A stretch of DNA of 64,000 nt from Pseudaeromonas sp963677375 (GTDB lineage: Bacteria > Pseudomonadota > Gammaproteobacteria > Enterobacterales > Aeromonadaceae). This document shows positions 28,101 to 36,800 of the stretch, one piece after another (within the stretch, counting starts at the first letter, position 1; every line of letters begins with the position of its first letter). The position numbers were made by a program, and so were the translations under genes. The notes beneath the pieces were generated by a model. The model saw only the letters and a program-made list of their open reading frames with translations, did no database searches and was not told the origin of the DNA. The DNA lies in assembly GCA_963677375.2 (NCBI GenBank), contig CAXXIF010000011.1, positions 1 through 64,000 on the forward strand, read 5' to 3'.

Positions 28101-29003
28101 GCCGGCGTCCAGCCGCTGCCATTGCAACACACCGCCCCGCAACGCAACGTGATGCGGGCCACCGGCCTGTTGCCACTGCAACTGATTGTCACCGACTTTC
28201 AGTAAGCCGAGTTGCCAGTTATTGGCCTGCCGTTGCAACCAGAACTCAAACCCGAGCTGGCCTTGGACGCCATCCTCGCTGGTACTAGCAGCCGAAGAGG
28301 CAGGAGCCTGTGGGCGCTGGCTATTGCTGGCCAGATAAAGCTGACCATTCAAGGCCGCAGGCGACTCGGCAGGGCCATTGAAATCGGCAATCAGCCGGAT
28401 TTGGTGGGTAATACCGTTATGATGAAGCGCCAGCTCACCGTCACCTCTGTGTCGAGAACCCCGGTTCTGCCATCGCAAACGACTGATACTCAGCGAGCCC
28501 AGATCACCCACCGAGGAACGGACCAGCAGACGGCTATCTCTCAATTCAAACTGCTTGAGGCCCCCCAGCAACAATCGGCTCAACGGCTGCCACTCCTGGC
28601 TGGCCTGACTCTCCCCTTCGGGTGAGCGGAGCAGGCGCTGGGGCAGGATCAGTGTCACCCCCTGAAACTGCAGCTCACCGATAATCCATTGCCGCTGACT
28701 CAGGCTCTGCCACAGATCCAGCTGCAACGTGGCATCCTGCACCTGAAGCTGCCATGGTTCGCGATTTTTTTGCTGTAAGCTGAAGCCCTTCAGGGCGATC
28801 GCCGGGCCAAAGTCAGTCCAACGGGCACCTAGCGAATCAACCTGGCTTTCCAGCGCCGGATCGGCGACCAGCCAGTTCAGCAGCGCCTGGCGCTGCGCCT
28901 GTAACCAGGGCACCCCAAAGCGTGCCGCACTGACCAGTAGGGCCAACAGCAATAGCAACAGGGCAAACAGGCGCCAGGTATGAAACAGGGTCCGGCGCAG
29001 CAC
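25173..29003 (-). CDS. yhdP: YhdP-family AsmA-like intermembrane lipid transport protein
   Basis: This encodes 1276 residues. A single N-terminal membrane helix (residues 8-32, with a run of Leu/Ala) is followed by a very long periplasmic region of beta-rich repeats typical of AsmA-like proteins that bridge the envelope, and the C-terminal block GEGRSQL...RKLDSKGAQLLSVFSLNAIIRRL that ends in the conserved family tail. With TamB and YdbH, YhdP moves phospholipid to the outer membrane in E. coli. The start is GTG 29003, directly abutting the rng stop with no good ribosome site, so coupling to rng is likely. Confidence 0.93.
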   Translation of the reverse strand: MLRRTLFHTWRLFALLLLLLALLVSAARFGVPWLQAQRQALLNWLVADPALESQVDSLGARWTDFGPAIALKGFSLQQKNREPWQLQVQDATLQLDLWQSLSQRQWIIGELQFQGVTLILPQRLLRSPEGESQASQEWQPLSRLLLGGLKQFELRDSRLLVRSSVGDLGSLSISRLRWQNRGSRHRGDGELALHHNGITHQIRLIADFNGPAESPAALNGQLYLASNSQRPQAPASSAASTSEDGVQGQLGFEFWLQRQANNWQLGLLKVGDNQLQWQQAGGPHHVALRGGVLQWQRLDAGWQLASHDLEVQGDDSIWRPWHMQVDAQAGVLSGRIDPVSLPAITPVLALLAGEHSVSRQALGQMKPVGTLEQLAFQRRDSDGHWQLSGQLQDLGWHRWEMVPGLQQVNGDFVLDDQSGRVNVRLGAQVVQVGPYFPADIPLTRLSGQLQWQQTAQGWQLGGQQLHLVTPALQADTDFRLDLPSRNSPYLALVTRVDLADAAQAWRYYPRLAMGQGLTDYLRAALQGGHADGATVLWDGPLDEFPYHQGGGIFQAWVPLRQASFQFDPAWQPLKEMSLDLLFQNDTLEMRSQSARLGQAHSNHIHAWFPTLEPHSRLYINAGIQGEAKAVSDYLQDSGVKDSVGAALQDLRLSKPLTGDLQLVIPVDGDPVKVLGHVQFARNDLQIVSLGLPLEKVTGELFFTDAETRFSELNAELWGEPLRIDYLGTQQGDNYQVKLGLKGTWSQERARTLSAGWQQTFAGQADWTGSLALQLQPKGRYAYQAQWQSDLQGLGLNWPAPYSKAAKQAQPLRLTARGTQDSSTLLADWQNGLQFEGQLDPNKQQFTQFWVRNQDSFGGTLTPAPMNVDLKFEQLNADAWLGWWQTISQKTADAGMNRVANWLPPALSVQLRVKQMNWAQQPWENSSLLLHQEGQTGKATLLSNQVAGELVWKPKRPLSIELSHLHWRTANPASDATASPVLSLPEQQRQLAAIPSFDFHCQRCQLDDALLGEVKVSGRAVPQALLIPEFSLQSSGNRLSGQGSWRLVNGEGRSQLQANIQLASIESWLSDWHYAASVAGTEAKGALALNWLGPLYQPDIPSLSGTLNFETGKGLLRKLDSKGAQLLSVFSLNAIIRRLSLDFTDVFEKGFYFKSIRASGTISRGVLHSDDFELLGDAGDILGKGKIDMPNKQLDFLFDFTPHLNKGVSLATAFAVTPVTGIYVLAASTLLSPVIDVFTRIQFHVMGPLSDPDVVEVGRERGQIKTIGEDYQKVLRR

Positions 29004-30473
29004 TTACATCATTACCACGTCAAATTGTTCCTGGCTGTAGAGGGGTTCGGCATGCACCTTGACCTGCTTGCCGATGAAGACTTCCAGCTCGGCCAGGCTA
29101 TGAGACTCTTCCACATGCAGAGCCTCCGCCACTTGCAGCGCCGCGTAGACGACAAACTGGTCCGCATCATAAGCCCGGTTGACCCGTAGAATTTCCCGCA
29201 GGATCTCGTAACAGACGGACTCCACCGTCTTGACCCGGCCCCGGCCCTTGCACTCCGGGCACTCGGAACAGAGCACATGTTCCAGACTCTCGCGGGTACG
29301 CTTGCGGGTCATCTCCACCAGACCCAGATGGGAGAAACCATTCACCCCGGTCTTGGCTCGATCCCGCGACAGCGCCTGCTCCAGACTCTGCAACACCCGG
29401 CGGCGGTGATCCTCGGATTGCATGTCGATGAAATCGATGATGATGATGCCGCCCAGATTCCGCAGTCGTAGCTGGCGGGCAATGGCTGCCGTCGCCTCGA
29501 CATTGGTGTTAAAGATGGTCTCTTCAAGATTGCGATGGCCGACAAAGGCACCGGTATTGATATCTATGGTGGTCATCGCCTCGGTCTGGTCGATGATGAG
29601 ATAGCCACCGGACTTCAGCTCCACCTTGCGCTCCAGCGCACGCTGGATTTCGTTCTCCACGTCATAGAGATCGAAGATCGGTGAATCCCCGGAGTAACAG
29701 TCGAGTTTATTGACCATCTCGGGGACGAACTCTTCGGTGAAGAGTTTCAGCTGTTCGAAGGTTTGCCGGGAATCGACGCGGATCTTGTCGAGTTCGGTGC
29801 CAACGAAATCCCGAAGGATGCGAAAAGCCAGACTCAGATCTTCATACAACATGCTGCAGGGCTTGTTGCGAAGTCGGCGCTCCAGTACCTTGCTCCAGAG
29901 CCGCTTGAGAAACTGGGTATCCTGCTCCAGCTCCCGCTCGCCCACCCCTTCAGCCGCGGTCCGGACGATGAAGCCGCCCAGATGATCCACCTGTCGGGAG
30001 ACGATATTCTTCAGTCGCTCCCGCTCCGTTTCACTATCAATGCGCTGGGAGACGCCGACATGGGAGCTGCCGGGCATAAACACCAGATAGCGGGAAGGCA
30101 GGGTAATATCTGTGGTCAGTCGCGCACCCTTGGTGCTGATCGGGTCTTTAACCACCTGCACCATGATGTCCTGACCCTGACGCACCAGCTCGGCAATATT
30201 GCCGACCTGAAAATGTTCTTTTTCACGGACATCCACACATTCGGTGTGCGGCACTATGTCCGAAGCGTGCAGAAAAGCCGCCTTCTCCATGCCGATATCG
30301 ACAAATGCCGCCTGCATTCCAGGCAGAACCCGGCTGATCTTGCCCTTGTAGATATTGCCCACCAGGCCCCGCTTGGCCTGACGCTCGATATGGACCTCTT
30401 GCAGAATACCGTGCTCGACCAGGGCAACCCGAGTCTCTGACGGTGTTACGTTTACCAGAAGTTCGGTTGACAC
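29004..30473 (-). CDS. rng: Ribonuclease G
   Basis: This 489-residue endoribonuclease matures the 5' end of 16S rRNA and turns over some mRNAs. An S1 domain lies at residues 38-125, catalytic Mg ligands lie in TTIDINTGAFVG (Asp304 region) and IIIDFIDM, and the zinc link CPECKGRGRV follows. It lacks the long RNase E C-terminal scaffold. The start is GTG at 30473, set by AAGGAG eight bases upstream. It follows maf by 19 bases. Confidence 0.97.
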   Translation of the reverse strand: MSTELLVNVTPSETRVALVEHGILQEVHIERQAKRGLVGNIYKGKISRVLPGMQAAFVDIGMEKAAFLHASDIVPHTECVDVREKEHFQVGNIAELVRQGQDIMVQVVKDPISTKGARLTTDITLPSRYLVFMPGSSHVGVSQRIDSETERERLKNIVSRQVDHLGGFIVRTAAEGVGERELEQDTQFLKRLWSKVLERRLRNKPCSMLYEDLSLAFRILRDFVGTELDKIRVDSRQTFEQLKLFTEEFVPEMVNKLDCYSGDSPIFDLYDVENEIQRALERKVELKSGGYLIIDQTEAMTTIDINTGAFVGHRNLEETIFNTNVEATAAIARQLRLRNLGGIIIIDFIDMQSEDHRRRVLQSLEQALSRDRAKTGVNGFSHLGLVEMTRKRTRESLEHVLCSECPECKGRGRVKTVESVCYEILREILRVNRAYDADQFVVYAALQVAEALHVEESHSLAELEVFIGKQVKVHAEPLYSQEQFDVVMM

Positions 30474-30492
30474 GTGAGAGCTCCTTGTCTGC

Positions 30493-31068
30493 TTATAGGT
30501 ATTGTTTTAACAGCAGATCTGTTTCCAACAATGGCAGCCCCACCACGGCGGTGTAGCTACCCTCGATACGACTGACAAATCGACCCGCCAGGCCCTGAAT
30601 GCCATAGGAACCGGCCTTGTCGGCGGGCTCCCCAGTGTGCCAGTATTCGGTGATCTCTTCGGCAGATAATACCCGGAACGTGACATCCGTGGTGACCAGT
30701 GTCACTGAAACCCCCGGTTTACCGGCTAATGCCACCGCGGTCATCACCTGATGACGTCGGCCGGAGAGGGAGGCCAGCATGCGCTCGGCATCGGCCTGGT
30801 CCCGGGGCTTCTCCAGCACCACACCATCCAGCACCACTATGGTATCCGCCCCCAGCACCGGTAACCGGCCCTCACAACGTTGCCACCCCGCCTGTGCTTT
30901 GGCAGCCGCCAGACGTTGGGCGTAGTCACCGGCGGCTTCGCCGGGAGCAAGCTCTTCAGGGACATCGAGGCTCAGAACCTCGAAGGGATAGCCAAGCTGA
31001 GCCAACAGCTCACGCCGCCGGGGAGAGGCCGAAGCCAGATAGAGACGGGGAGCAGCAGCGAGAGTCAT
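30493..31068 (-). CDS. maf: Maf-family nucleotide pyrophosphatase
   Basis: This encodes 191 residues. The family motif SASPRRRELL is near residue 13, catalytic and base-recognition residues lie in ADTIVVLDG and KAGSYGIQGLAG. It belongs to the dTTP/UTP pyrophosphatase branch (YhdE type), which removes non-canonical or modified nucleotides. ATG 31068 overlaps the mreD stop as TGATG; a longer upstream reading runs inside mreD and is rejected. Confidence 0.93.
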   Translation of the reverse strand: MTLAAAPRLYLASASPRRRELLAQLGYPFEVLSLDVPEELAPGEAAGDYAQRLAAAKAQAGWQRCEGRLPVLGADTIVVLDGVVLEKPRDQADAERMLASLSGRRHQVMTAVALAGKPGVSVTLVTTDVTFRVLSAEEITEYWHTGEPADKAGSYGIQGLAGRFVSRIEGSYTAVVGLPLLETDLLLKQYL

Positions 31069-31553
31069 CAGCGGATACGGAATTTGCGGCGCAATTTGCG
31101 CAAGGAGAGGAACGTCCAGGGCCAGAGCGCCATGGTGCTCAGGGATGCCCAGAACAGTCGATAGTTCAGCGATGCCATGCCGAACAGATGCTCGGCCCAG
31201 AACACGGAAAGTTGCCCCAGCAGACTGATGCAACCGATGACCATGGCCTGTTGCCAGACAGAAAAATTACGGATTTTCTGGAACTGCATCGCCGCCACAT
31301 AGGCCATGATGGCCATCGACAACGCGCGGACACCCAAGGTAGAGCCCAGCAGGATATCCAGCAACAGCCCAGCCACCCAGGCGGTGCCGATATTTACCCG
31401 ATGGGGCAAGGCGATGACCCAGTACAACACCACCAACGCCACCCAATCCGGCCGATAGGTATCCAGCAATGGGGGCATGGGAATAATCGACAGCAGCAAC
31501 GCCAGCAGTATGGTCAGATAAATCGAGCCAATGCCATGTCCAGTCAGATTCAT
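31068..31553 (-). CDS. mreD: Rod shape-determining protein MreD
   Basis: This 161-residue integral membrane protein has about five hydrophobic segments (for example residues 8-25, ILLALLLSIIPMPPLL). MreD is part of the elongasome with MreB, MreC, RodA and PBP2. It overlaps mreC by four bases (ATGA) and maf by TGATG, so the three are translated in series. Confidence 0.94.
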   Translation of the reverse strand: MNLTGHGIGSIYLTILLALLLSIIPMPPLLDTYRPDWVALVVLYWVIALPHRVNIGTAWVAGLLLDILLGSTLGVRALSMAIMAYVAAMQFQKIRNFSVWQQAMVIGCISLLGQLSVFWAEHLFGMASLNYRLFWASLSTMALWPWTFLSLRKLRRKFRIR

Positions 31554-32572
31554 CGAGTTACAGTGCCTCCGCGGGCGGGCTGAGACGAGGGAGTTGCCGA
31601 GCCCCGGTGTGGCGCCGCAGTTTTGGCCGGCGTCACGACACTGGCAACAGGTTTGCCCGGCTTACTCTTCCGTGCTGGCGAACTGTCGACTGTTGCGGCG
31701 GCACTACTGGTGGCAACCGGCAAGATAGCCTGAACTTGAGGCGCATCGCTGATCGGAGCTGGCCATAGCAGCAACAGGTAGCGTAACCGGTCCAGTGACG
31801 CCAGAGGTTGCGCCTTCACCTCGGCAAAGGGTTTGCCCTCTTCATAGGAGAAACGGGTGATGCGAGCGACCGGATAGCCCATCGGGAAATGTCCACCCAG
31901 GCCGGAAGTGACCAACAGATCGCCCTGCTGCAGATCGGCACTGCGTGGAATGTTCTTCAGGGTTAGTTCGTCCAGACTGCCGGAACCGCTGGCAATGGCC
32001 CGGATATCGTTGCGTGTCACCCGCACGGGAACCGCATGGCTCAGATCGGTAATCAGCAATACCCGGCTGGTGGTCTTGCCAACGCTGACCACTTGGCCAA
32101 CGACACCCTGATCATTGACCACCGGCTGCCCTTCAAATACGCCATTGCGCTCACCGCGATCGATGACCACCTTGTGAACAAAGGGGTCCGAATCCACGGC
32201 CAGGATTTCGGCCACCATCTTGCGAGAGTCCGCCTGGATCGGGGAACCCAGCAAACCACGTAACCGTTCATTTTCTTGGCTCAACTGGTTCAGGCGCAAC
32301 AGATCGCTGCGCAACAGAAACAGTTGTTCCTCCAGCTTCTGATTCGCATCCTGAAGCTGACTGCGGGACTGTAATTGCTCATTGACGCCATCAGCCAGCT
32401 GGCGTGGTGTATCGGCCAGATAAATCAGCGGGCTGACAAACGAATCCATATAGATACGCACACCATTGAATAGATGAAAGCGCGCATCGGCCACAATGCC
32501 AGCTACGGAGAGCAGCACAGCCAGGAAGAGTCGGAGTTGCAGGGAGAGGCCCCGGCCAAAAATTGGGTTCAT
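31550..32572 (-). CDS. mreC: Rod shape-determining protein MreC
   Basis: This encodes 340 residues: short cytoplasmic N-terminus (MNPIFGRGLS), one membrane helix (residues 14-30), a coiled coil (about 60-105) and the periplasmic beta domain with VVIDRGERNGVFEGQPVV and LLVTSGLGGHFP. The last 70 residues are Ala/Pro/Ser/Lys-rich and probably disordered. MreC activates PBP2 in the elongasome. Start: ATG 32572 corresponds to the E. coli MKPIFSRG start; an in-frame ATG at 32584 four residues earlier lies nearer an AGGGG in the hairpin and cannot be excluded. Confidence 0.94.
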   Translation of the reverse strand: MNPIFGRGLSLQLRLFLAVLLSVAGIVADARFHLFNGVRIYMDSFVSPLIYLADTPRQLADGVNEQLQSRSQLQDANQKLEEQLFLLRSDLLRLNQLSQENERLRGLLGSPIQADSRKMVAEILAVDSDPFVHKVVIDRGERNGVFEGQPVVNDQGVVGQVVSVGKTTSRVLLITDLSHAVPVRVTRNDIRAIASGSGSLDELTLKNIPRSADLQQGDLLVTSGLGGHFPMGYPVARITRFSYEEGKPFAEVKAQPLASLDRLRYLLLLWPAPISDAPQVQAILPVATSSAAATVDSSPARKSKPGKPVASVVTPAKTAAPHRGSATPSSQPARGGTVTR

Positions 32573-32587
32573 GCTGTCCGTCATATG

Positions 32588-32613
32588 AAACCGGCCCGCA
32601 AGGGGCCGGCTTC
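32588..32613 (-). promoter_or_regulatory. Hairpin between mreB and mreC
   Basis: On the minus strand GAAGCCGGCCC and GGGCCGGTTTC pair around a short loop immediately after the mreB stop and directly before the mreC start. Only TTTCAT follows, so it is probably a partial terminator or processing barrier that keeps MreB above MreC and MreD, rather than a full stop. Confidence 0.6.
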
Positions 32614-32618
32614 AGGGG

Positions 32619-33662
32619 TTATTCGTAGTGGAACAAGTCGCCGCCGTGCATGCCGATGAGCTCGAGTGCTCGGCCACCACCACGGGCGACGCAGGTGAGC
32701 GGATCTTCTGCAACCACCACAGGGATCCCGGTCTCTTCCATCAGCAGACGGTCCAGATCGCGCAACAGGGCGCCACCACCGGTCAACACCATGCCCCGTT
32801 CGGAGATGTCGGAAGCCAGTTCCGGCGGCGATTGTTCCAGCGCCACCATGACAGCACTGACAATACCGCTCAGCGGCTCTTGCAACGCTTCGAGGATCTC
32901 GTTGGAGTTCAGGGTAAAGCTGCGCGGTACCCCTTCAGCCAGGTTACGGCCACGGACTTCAATCTCGCGAACTTCATCGCCCGGATAGGCAGAGCCGATC
33001 TCATGCTTGATGCGTTCAGCTGTGGCCTCACCGATCAGGCTGCCGTAGTTCCGGCGCACATAACTGATGATGGCTTCATCAAACTTGTCACCGCCGATAC
33101 GCACGGATGAGGAGTACACAACGCCATTCAACGAGATAATGGCCACTTCGGTGGTACCACCACCAATATCCACCACCATGGAGCCGGTCGCCTCGGAGAC
33201 TGGCAGGCCAGCACCGATGGCAGCAGCCATCGGCTCGTCGATCAGATAGACTTCGCGCGCACCAGCGCCTTGAGCCGATTCCTTGATGGCACGGCGTTCA
33301 ACCTGAGTGGAACCGCAGGGAACGCAGACCAGCACACGAGGGCTCGGACGCAGGAAATTATTGTCATGCACCTGCTTGATGAAGTGTTGCAACATCTTTT
33401 CGGTGACATAAAAGTCGGCAATGACCCCATCCTTCATCGGACGGATGGCAGCAATATTGCCCGGAGTACGTCCCAGCATCAGCTTGGCCGCATGGCCGAC
33501 CGCCGCCACAGACTTGGCGTTACCGCCACGTTCCTGACGAATGGCAACCACAGACGGCTCGTTCAGCACTATGCCTTTGCCCTTGACGTAGATCAGCGTG
33601 TTGGCAGTACCCAAATCGATCGACAGATCGTTGGAAAACAAGCCTCTGAGATTCTTGAACAT
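32619..33662 (-). CDS. mreB: Rod shape-determining protein MreB (actin homologue)
   Basis: This 347-residue protein is identical in length to E. coli MreB. Nucleotide-binding motifs of the actin fold are visible: IDLGTANTLIY (phosphate 1), DIGGGTTEVA (phosphate 2) and LTGGGALL (adenosine). The membrane-binding N-terminus MFKNLRG is present. MreB filaments orient the cell-wall elongation machinery. It heads the mreBCD operon; mshQ ends 197 bases upstream, the same MSHA-mreB junction as in Vibrio cholerae. Confidence 0.98.
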   Translation of the reverse strand: MFKNLRGLFSNDLSIDLGTANTLIYVKGKGIVLNEPSVVAIRQERGGNAKSVAAVGHAAKLMLGRTPGNIAAIRPMKDGVIADFYVTEKMLQHFIKQVHDNNFLRPSPRVLVCVPCGSTQVERRAIKESAQGAGAREVYLIDEPMAAAIGAGLPVSEATGSMVVDIGGGTTEVAIISLNGVVYSSSVRIGGDKFDEAIISYVRRNYGSLIGEATAERIKHEIGSAYPGDEVREIEVRGRNLAEGVPRSFTLNSNEILEALQEPLSGIVSAVMVALEQSPPELASDISERGMVLTGGGALLRDLDRLLMEETGIPVVVAEDPLTCVARGGGRALELIGMHGGDLFHYE

Positions 33663-33789
33663 GGTAGCGGGGGATCCTGGAAGTTGGGACTGGATAAAAA
33701 CCGGCTAACTTTACCAACCTGAGGGGCATTGGGCAAGTAAACATCCGGACGCAGAGCCCGCCATGGCGCAGAAATGACGAGACAAGCAA

Positions 33790-33827
33790 CAATGACAGAC
33801 CCGTTCACGGAGCGGGTCCGAATTGTC
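33790..33827 (-). terminator. Probable terminator of the msh structural operon
   Basis: GACCCG and CGGGTC pair inside a second, outer ACAAT/ATTGT pairing, about 40 bases after the mshQ stop on the minus strand. The following bases are T-rich but broken (TGTCATTGTT). Confidence 0.55.
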
Positions 33828-33859
33828 GCTCAATTGAATCTGTATTTTGCGCTAACCGA

Positions 33860-36800
33860 CTAATTCAGCACTTCACGGCGGTAAATAACCCGGTCACTGC
33901 TGCGCCACTGATTGAAGAAGGCCCAGCCGCCCATATCCGCAACTGTAGTCGAGCCATCGCCATTCCAGTCGAAACTCAACCAACTGGGTTGACTGGGTTG
34001 TTTGCTCAGATCCAGTTGATAGTGGACCCGATCACTGACACCGGGCGCCGTAAAGTGCAGCCAGATGTAACCGGCTTGAGCCGTGGTACTGGTCGGCTGC
34101 CCACTTGGCGTATCATGGTTGGTATCCAGCGCCAGCCGACTCTTGGCACTATTGTCATTCATGGTCAGCTCGGCGCGGCTCACATCATAGCTGCGATCGA
34201 AGATAAAACCGCCGCTGGCCTTTAAATCCAGAGCCGTGCAGTTATCGGCCCCATTGCGCAACCACTGACCACCGTTGTAGCTCTCCATGGTCAATGCCAG
34301 GGCCAACGGACTGTTGACCGCTGCCCGACCCGAGCCAAGCCGCAGTCGGCCATAGCGCAGATCCTGAACTCCGATCCGCACTGCAGTGCAGGCACTGCCG
34401 CAACTACCACTGGTGATAACATCCATATCCCGGTTCTGTAAGGGGATATCCACCGCCGGTTCGTTATCCATCACGCTGACCCCGATCGCCAACTGGCTGA
34501 AGGGGCCATCGGGAGTGCCAAGGCGAGCGAAGGTTTCTGGGTAGTTGCTTATCGCAAACAGCCCCTGCTGCCAATTCGATACCCCCAAGCCACTCAGTCG
34601 TGAACTCAGCGACTGACCGCCATCATTATTTTCAGCCACCAGCGACACCAACCCCGGAGCAAATTCATCGCGATAATTCCGCGTCGTCCCGCCACTGCTA
34701 TTCCGAGCCGCAATGGTGAAGCTGGTCGGCATAGGTTGATCCATATAGCTGAAGCTACCACAACCGGGCGTTACGCTGCCGTTGCTCAGCATAAAGTCAT
34801 AGGGGGTGAAACGGCCCACCGGAGCACTCTTCGCAACCGGCAGTGCATAACCCATATACAAAGGTGGCGTGGCGGTGAATCGGAACACCCCCACCTCGCT
34901 CACTGACTGAGACAGGCTCATCTGGCCACTGCTACTGGCGGTGTGATTGTAATTGCTCAGGCCCACAGAGCCGTTGACGCCCACACTCGGTGCCACCAGC
35001 TCACTGCCCAACGGGATGTTATTCAATACAAAATTTGGAGTGGACATATTATTGATGCACAGATCGGTATCGCTATCTGACTCCCAGGCCTTGGCCGTTA
35101 CGGTCAAGGGGAAGGTCTCTCCGGCCCGTCGGAAGTAGGGACAACTGCTATTGCCCGCCGCGCAGACGGTTTGCGGTTGGATGCAGAGGCCAACCGGTCG
35201 GCTGATAAACTGATCGCTGCCGTTCATCACCAGACCGGCATCGCCATTGGTTGTGGAACCTGTATAGCTGGCATTGAGCTGCATCTTGCCCGCATCGGCG
35301 TAGTTAACGTTGAGCAACGACTGGCCCTGCGCATCAAAAGTAAGAGTAATGGGCGTTGCGGTGGCGCTCGTCAAACCGACCGCACTGGTATTAACCGAAA
35401 CCGCCTGACTCACGGGGCGGCCGCTGGCTACGGGATCTATGTAGTCACTCCAGAAGGCAAGACTTCGGCTAACGCTGGCAAAGCCTGGGACACACTGCTG
35501 GGTCACATCATCTTTTTTCACCGCCTTGATCACCACTCCCGTAGCCGGCCGGTTCGCCAACTTATCCGGCACATCGAACACAAAGCCACTGTCGGCGAAA
35601 GTCAGGGTGCAGCTTGTCTCACTCAAGGAGCCACTCCCCGCCCGGCAGAGGGTCTTGCTCAACGGCTTGGTCGCCGGAGTGGAGCTGGTGACGCCTATGG
35701 TGGTGCTACCTGCGGTGTTCTTGCGCAGTTTCACTTTCGTTGAACCCGTGGTGAAAGTGACACTATTCCCCCCCACCCAGCCCCCATCGGTTAGCGTTGA
35801 CGGGCTCAGCACGGCGGTAACTGAACTAGTGATAAGCGTCGAGCAAGCCGCATCGGCACAGGCGCGAATGGTCATCTCTTCCGGATTGCAGGTCAGAGCT
35901 TGCCCACTGTGATCGAACTCGAAATGGTCAATCTGCTGCCCCACAGGTCGAGAGGAGATGGAGCAGATCCGCACATTGTCCAGCTCGTGGATATCGGTTG
36001 ATCCCCCGGTGGAGCCGGTAAAGGAGAGGTAGAAATCTGCAGGTACCGCCGCCTGACCGGATTGACCGATAGCGTTAAACGTCGGGATCAAGGTGGTATA
36101 ACCCGACCCTGTATTGCGCTCGATCGTCACCAGCGCCTGATTATTAGTTCGGGAATCAACCGTCAAGCGGTAACGATGTGCCGGACTCGGATAACTGGTG
36201 CCGCTATAAATCGCAGGGCTCAGTACCCCGGTACCAAACAGATAGCGATACCCTGTGTAGGTTGAGCCAGATCCGCGAATCGATACCGTATTGGCCAATC
36301 GACTCTGGCTGTTTGCTCCCCCCTCAGCCCGGAAGTTGCCATATTCATCGATACCAACCCCGAGCCAGCCGCCCGCAAAACCAGGAGCATTCGTTTTATA
36401 ACCATAACCCAGAGGTCCACCACTGCTACCAGGTTGAGGGGTAATACTGGCATCGGACAGCACCATGGCAATGCCATCTGCACCATCTCCGCCATACGCC
36501 GCCTGATCAAATTCGATCGTCACCAAATTACTGGCCGCTGGAAACAAACGTTGGTAGGTAATCGAGGTGGCCTGATTGGTCACCGCCTGAGTCAGGCGTA
36601 AACGGCCATTGACAATACTCGGGGTAAACGAGCCACCACTCTTGGCAACGACCCAGTCATTACTTAACGGGGATTGATCAAATTTATCCTCAAAACACTC
36701 CATGGGCTGGCAGACACTTGGAATACTGCCATCCTGAGCTTGATAATTAATGACGGCATTATCCTGCAAATTGACGTTGGTGGCAGAGACAGCCCCGGTC

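Noticed and set aside
27585..28205. Plus-strand open frame of 206 codons within yhdP
   Set aside because: Antisense shadow rich in His and Gln; no ribosome site.
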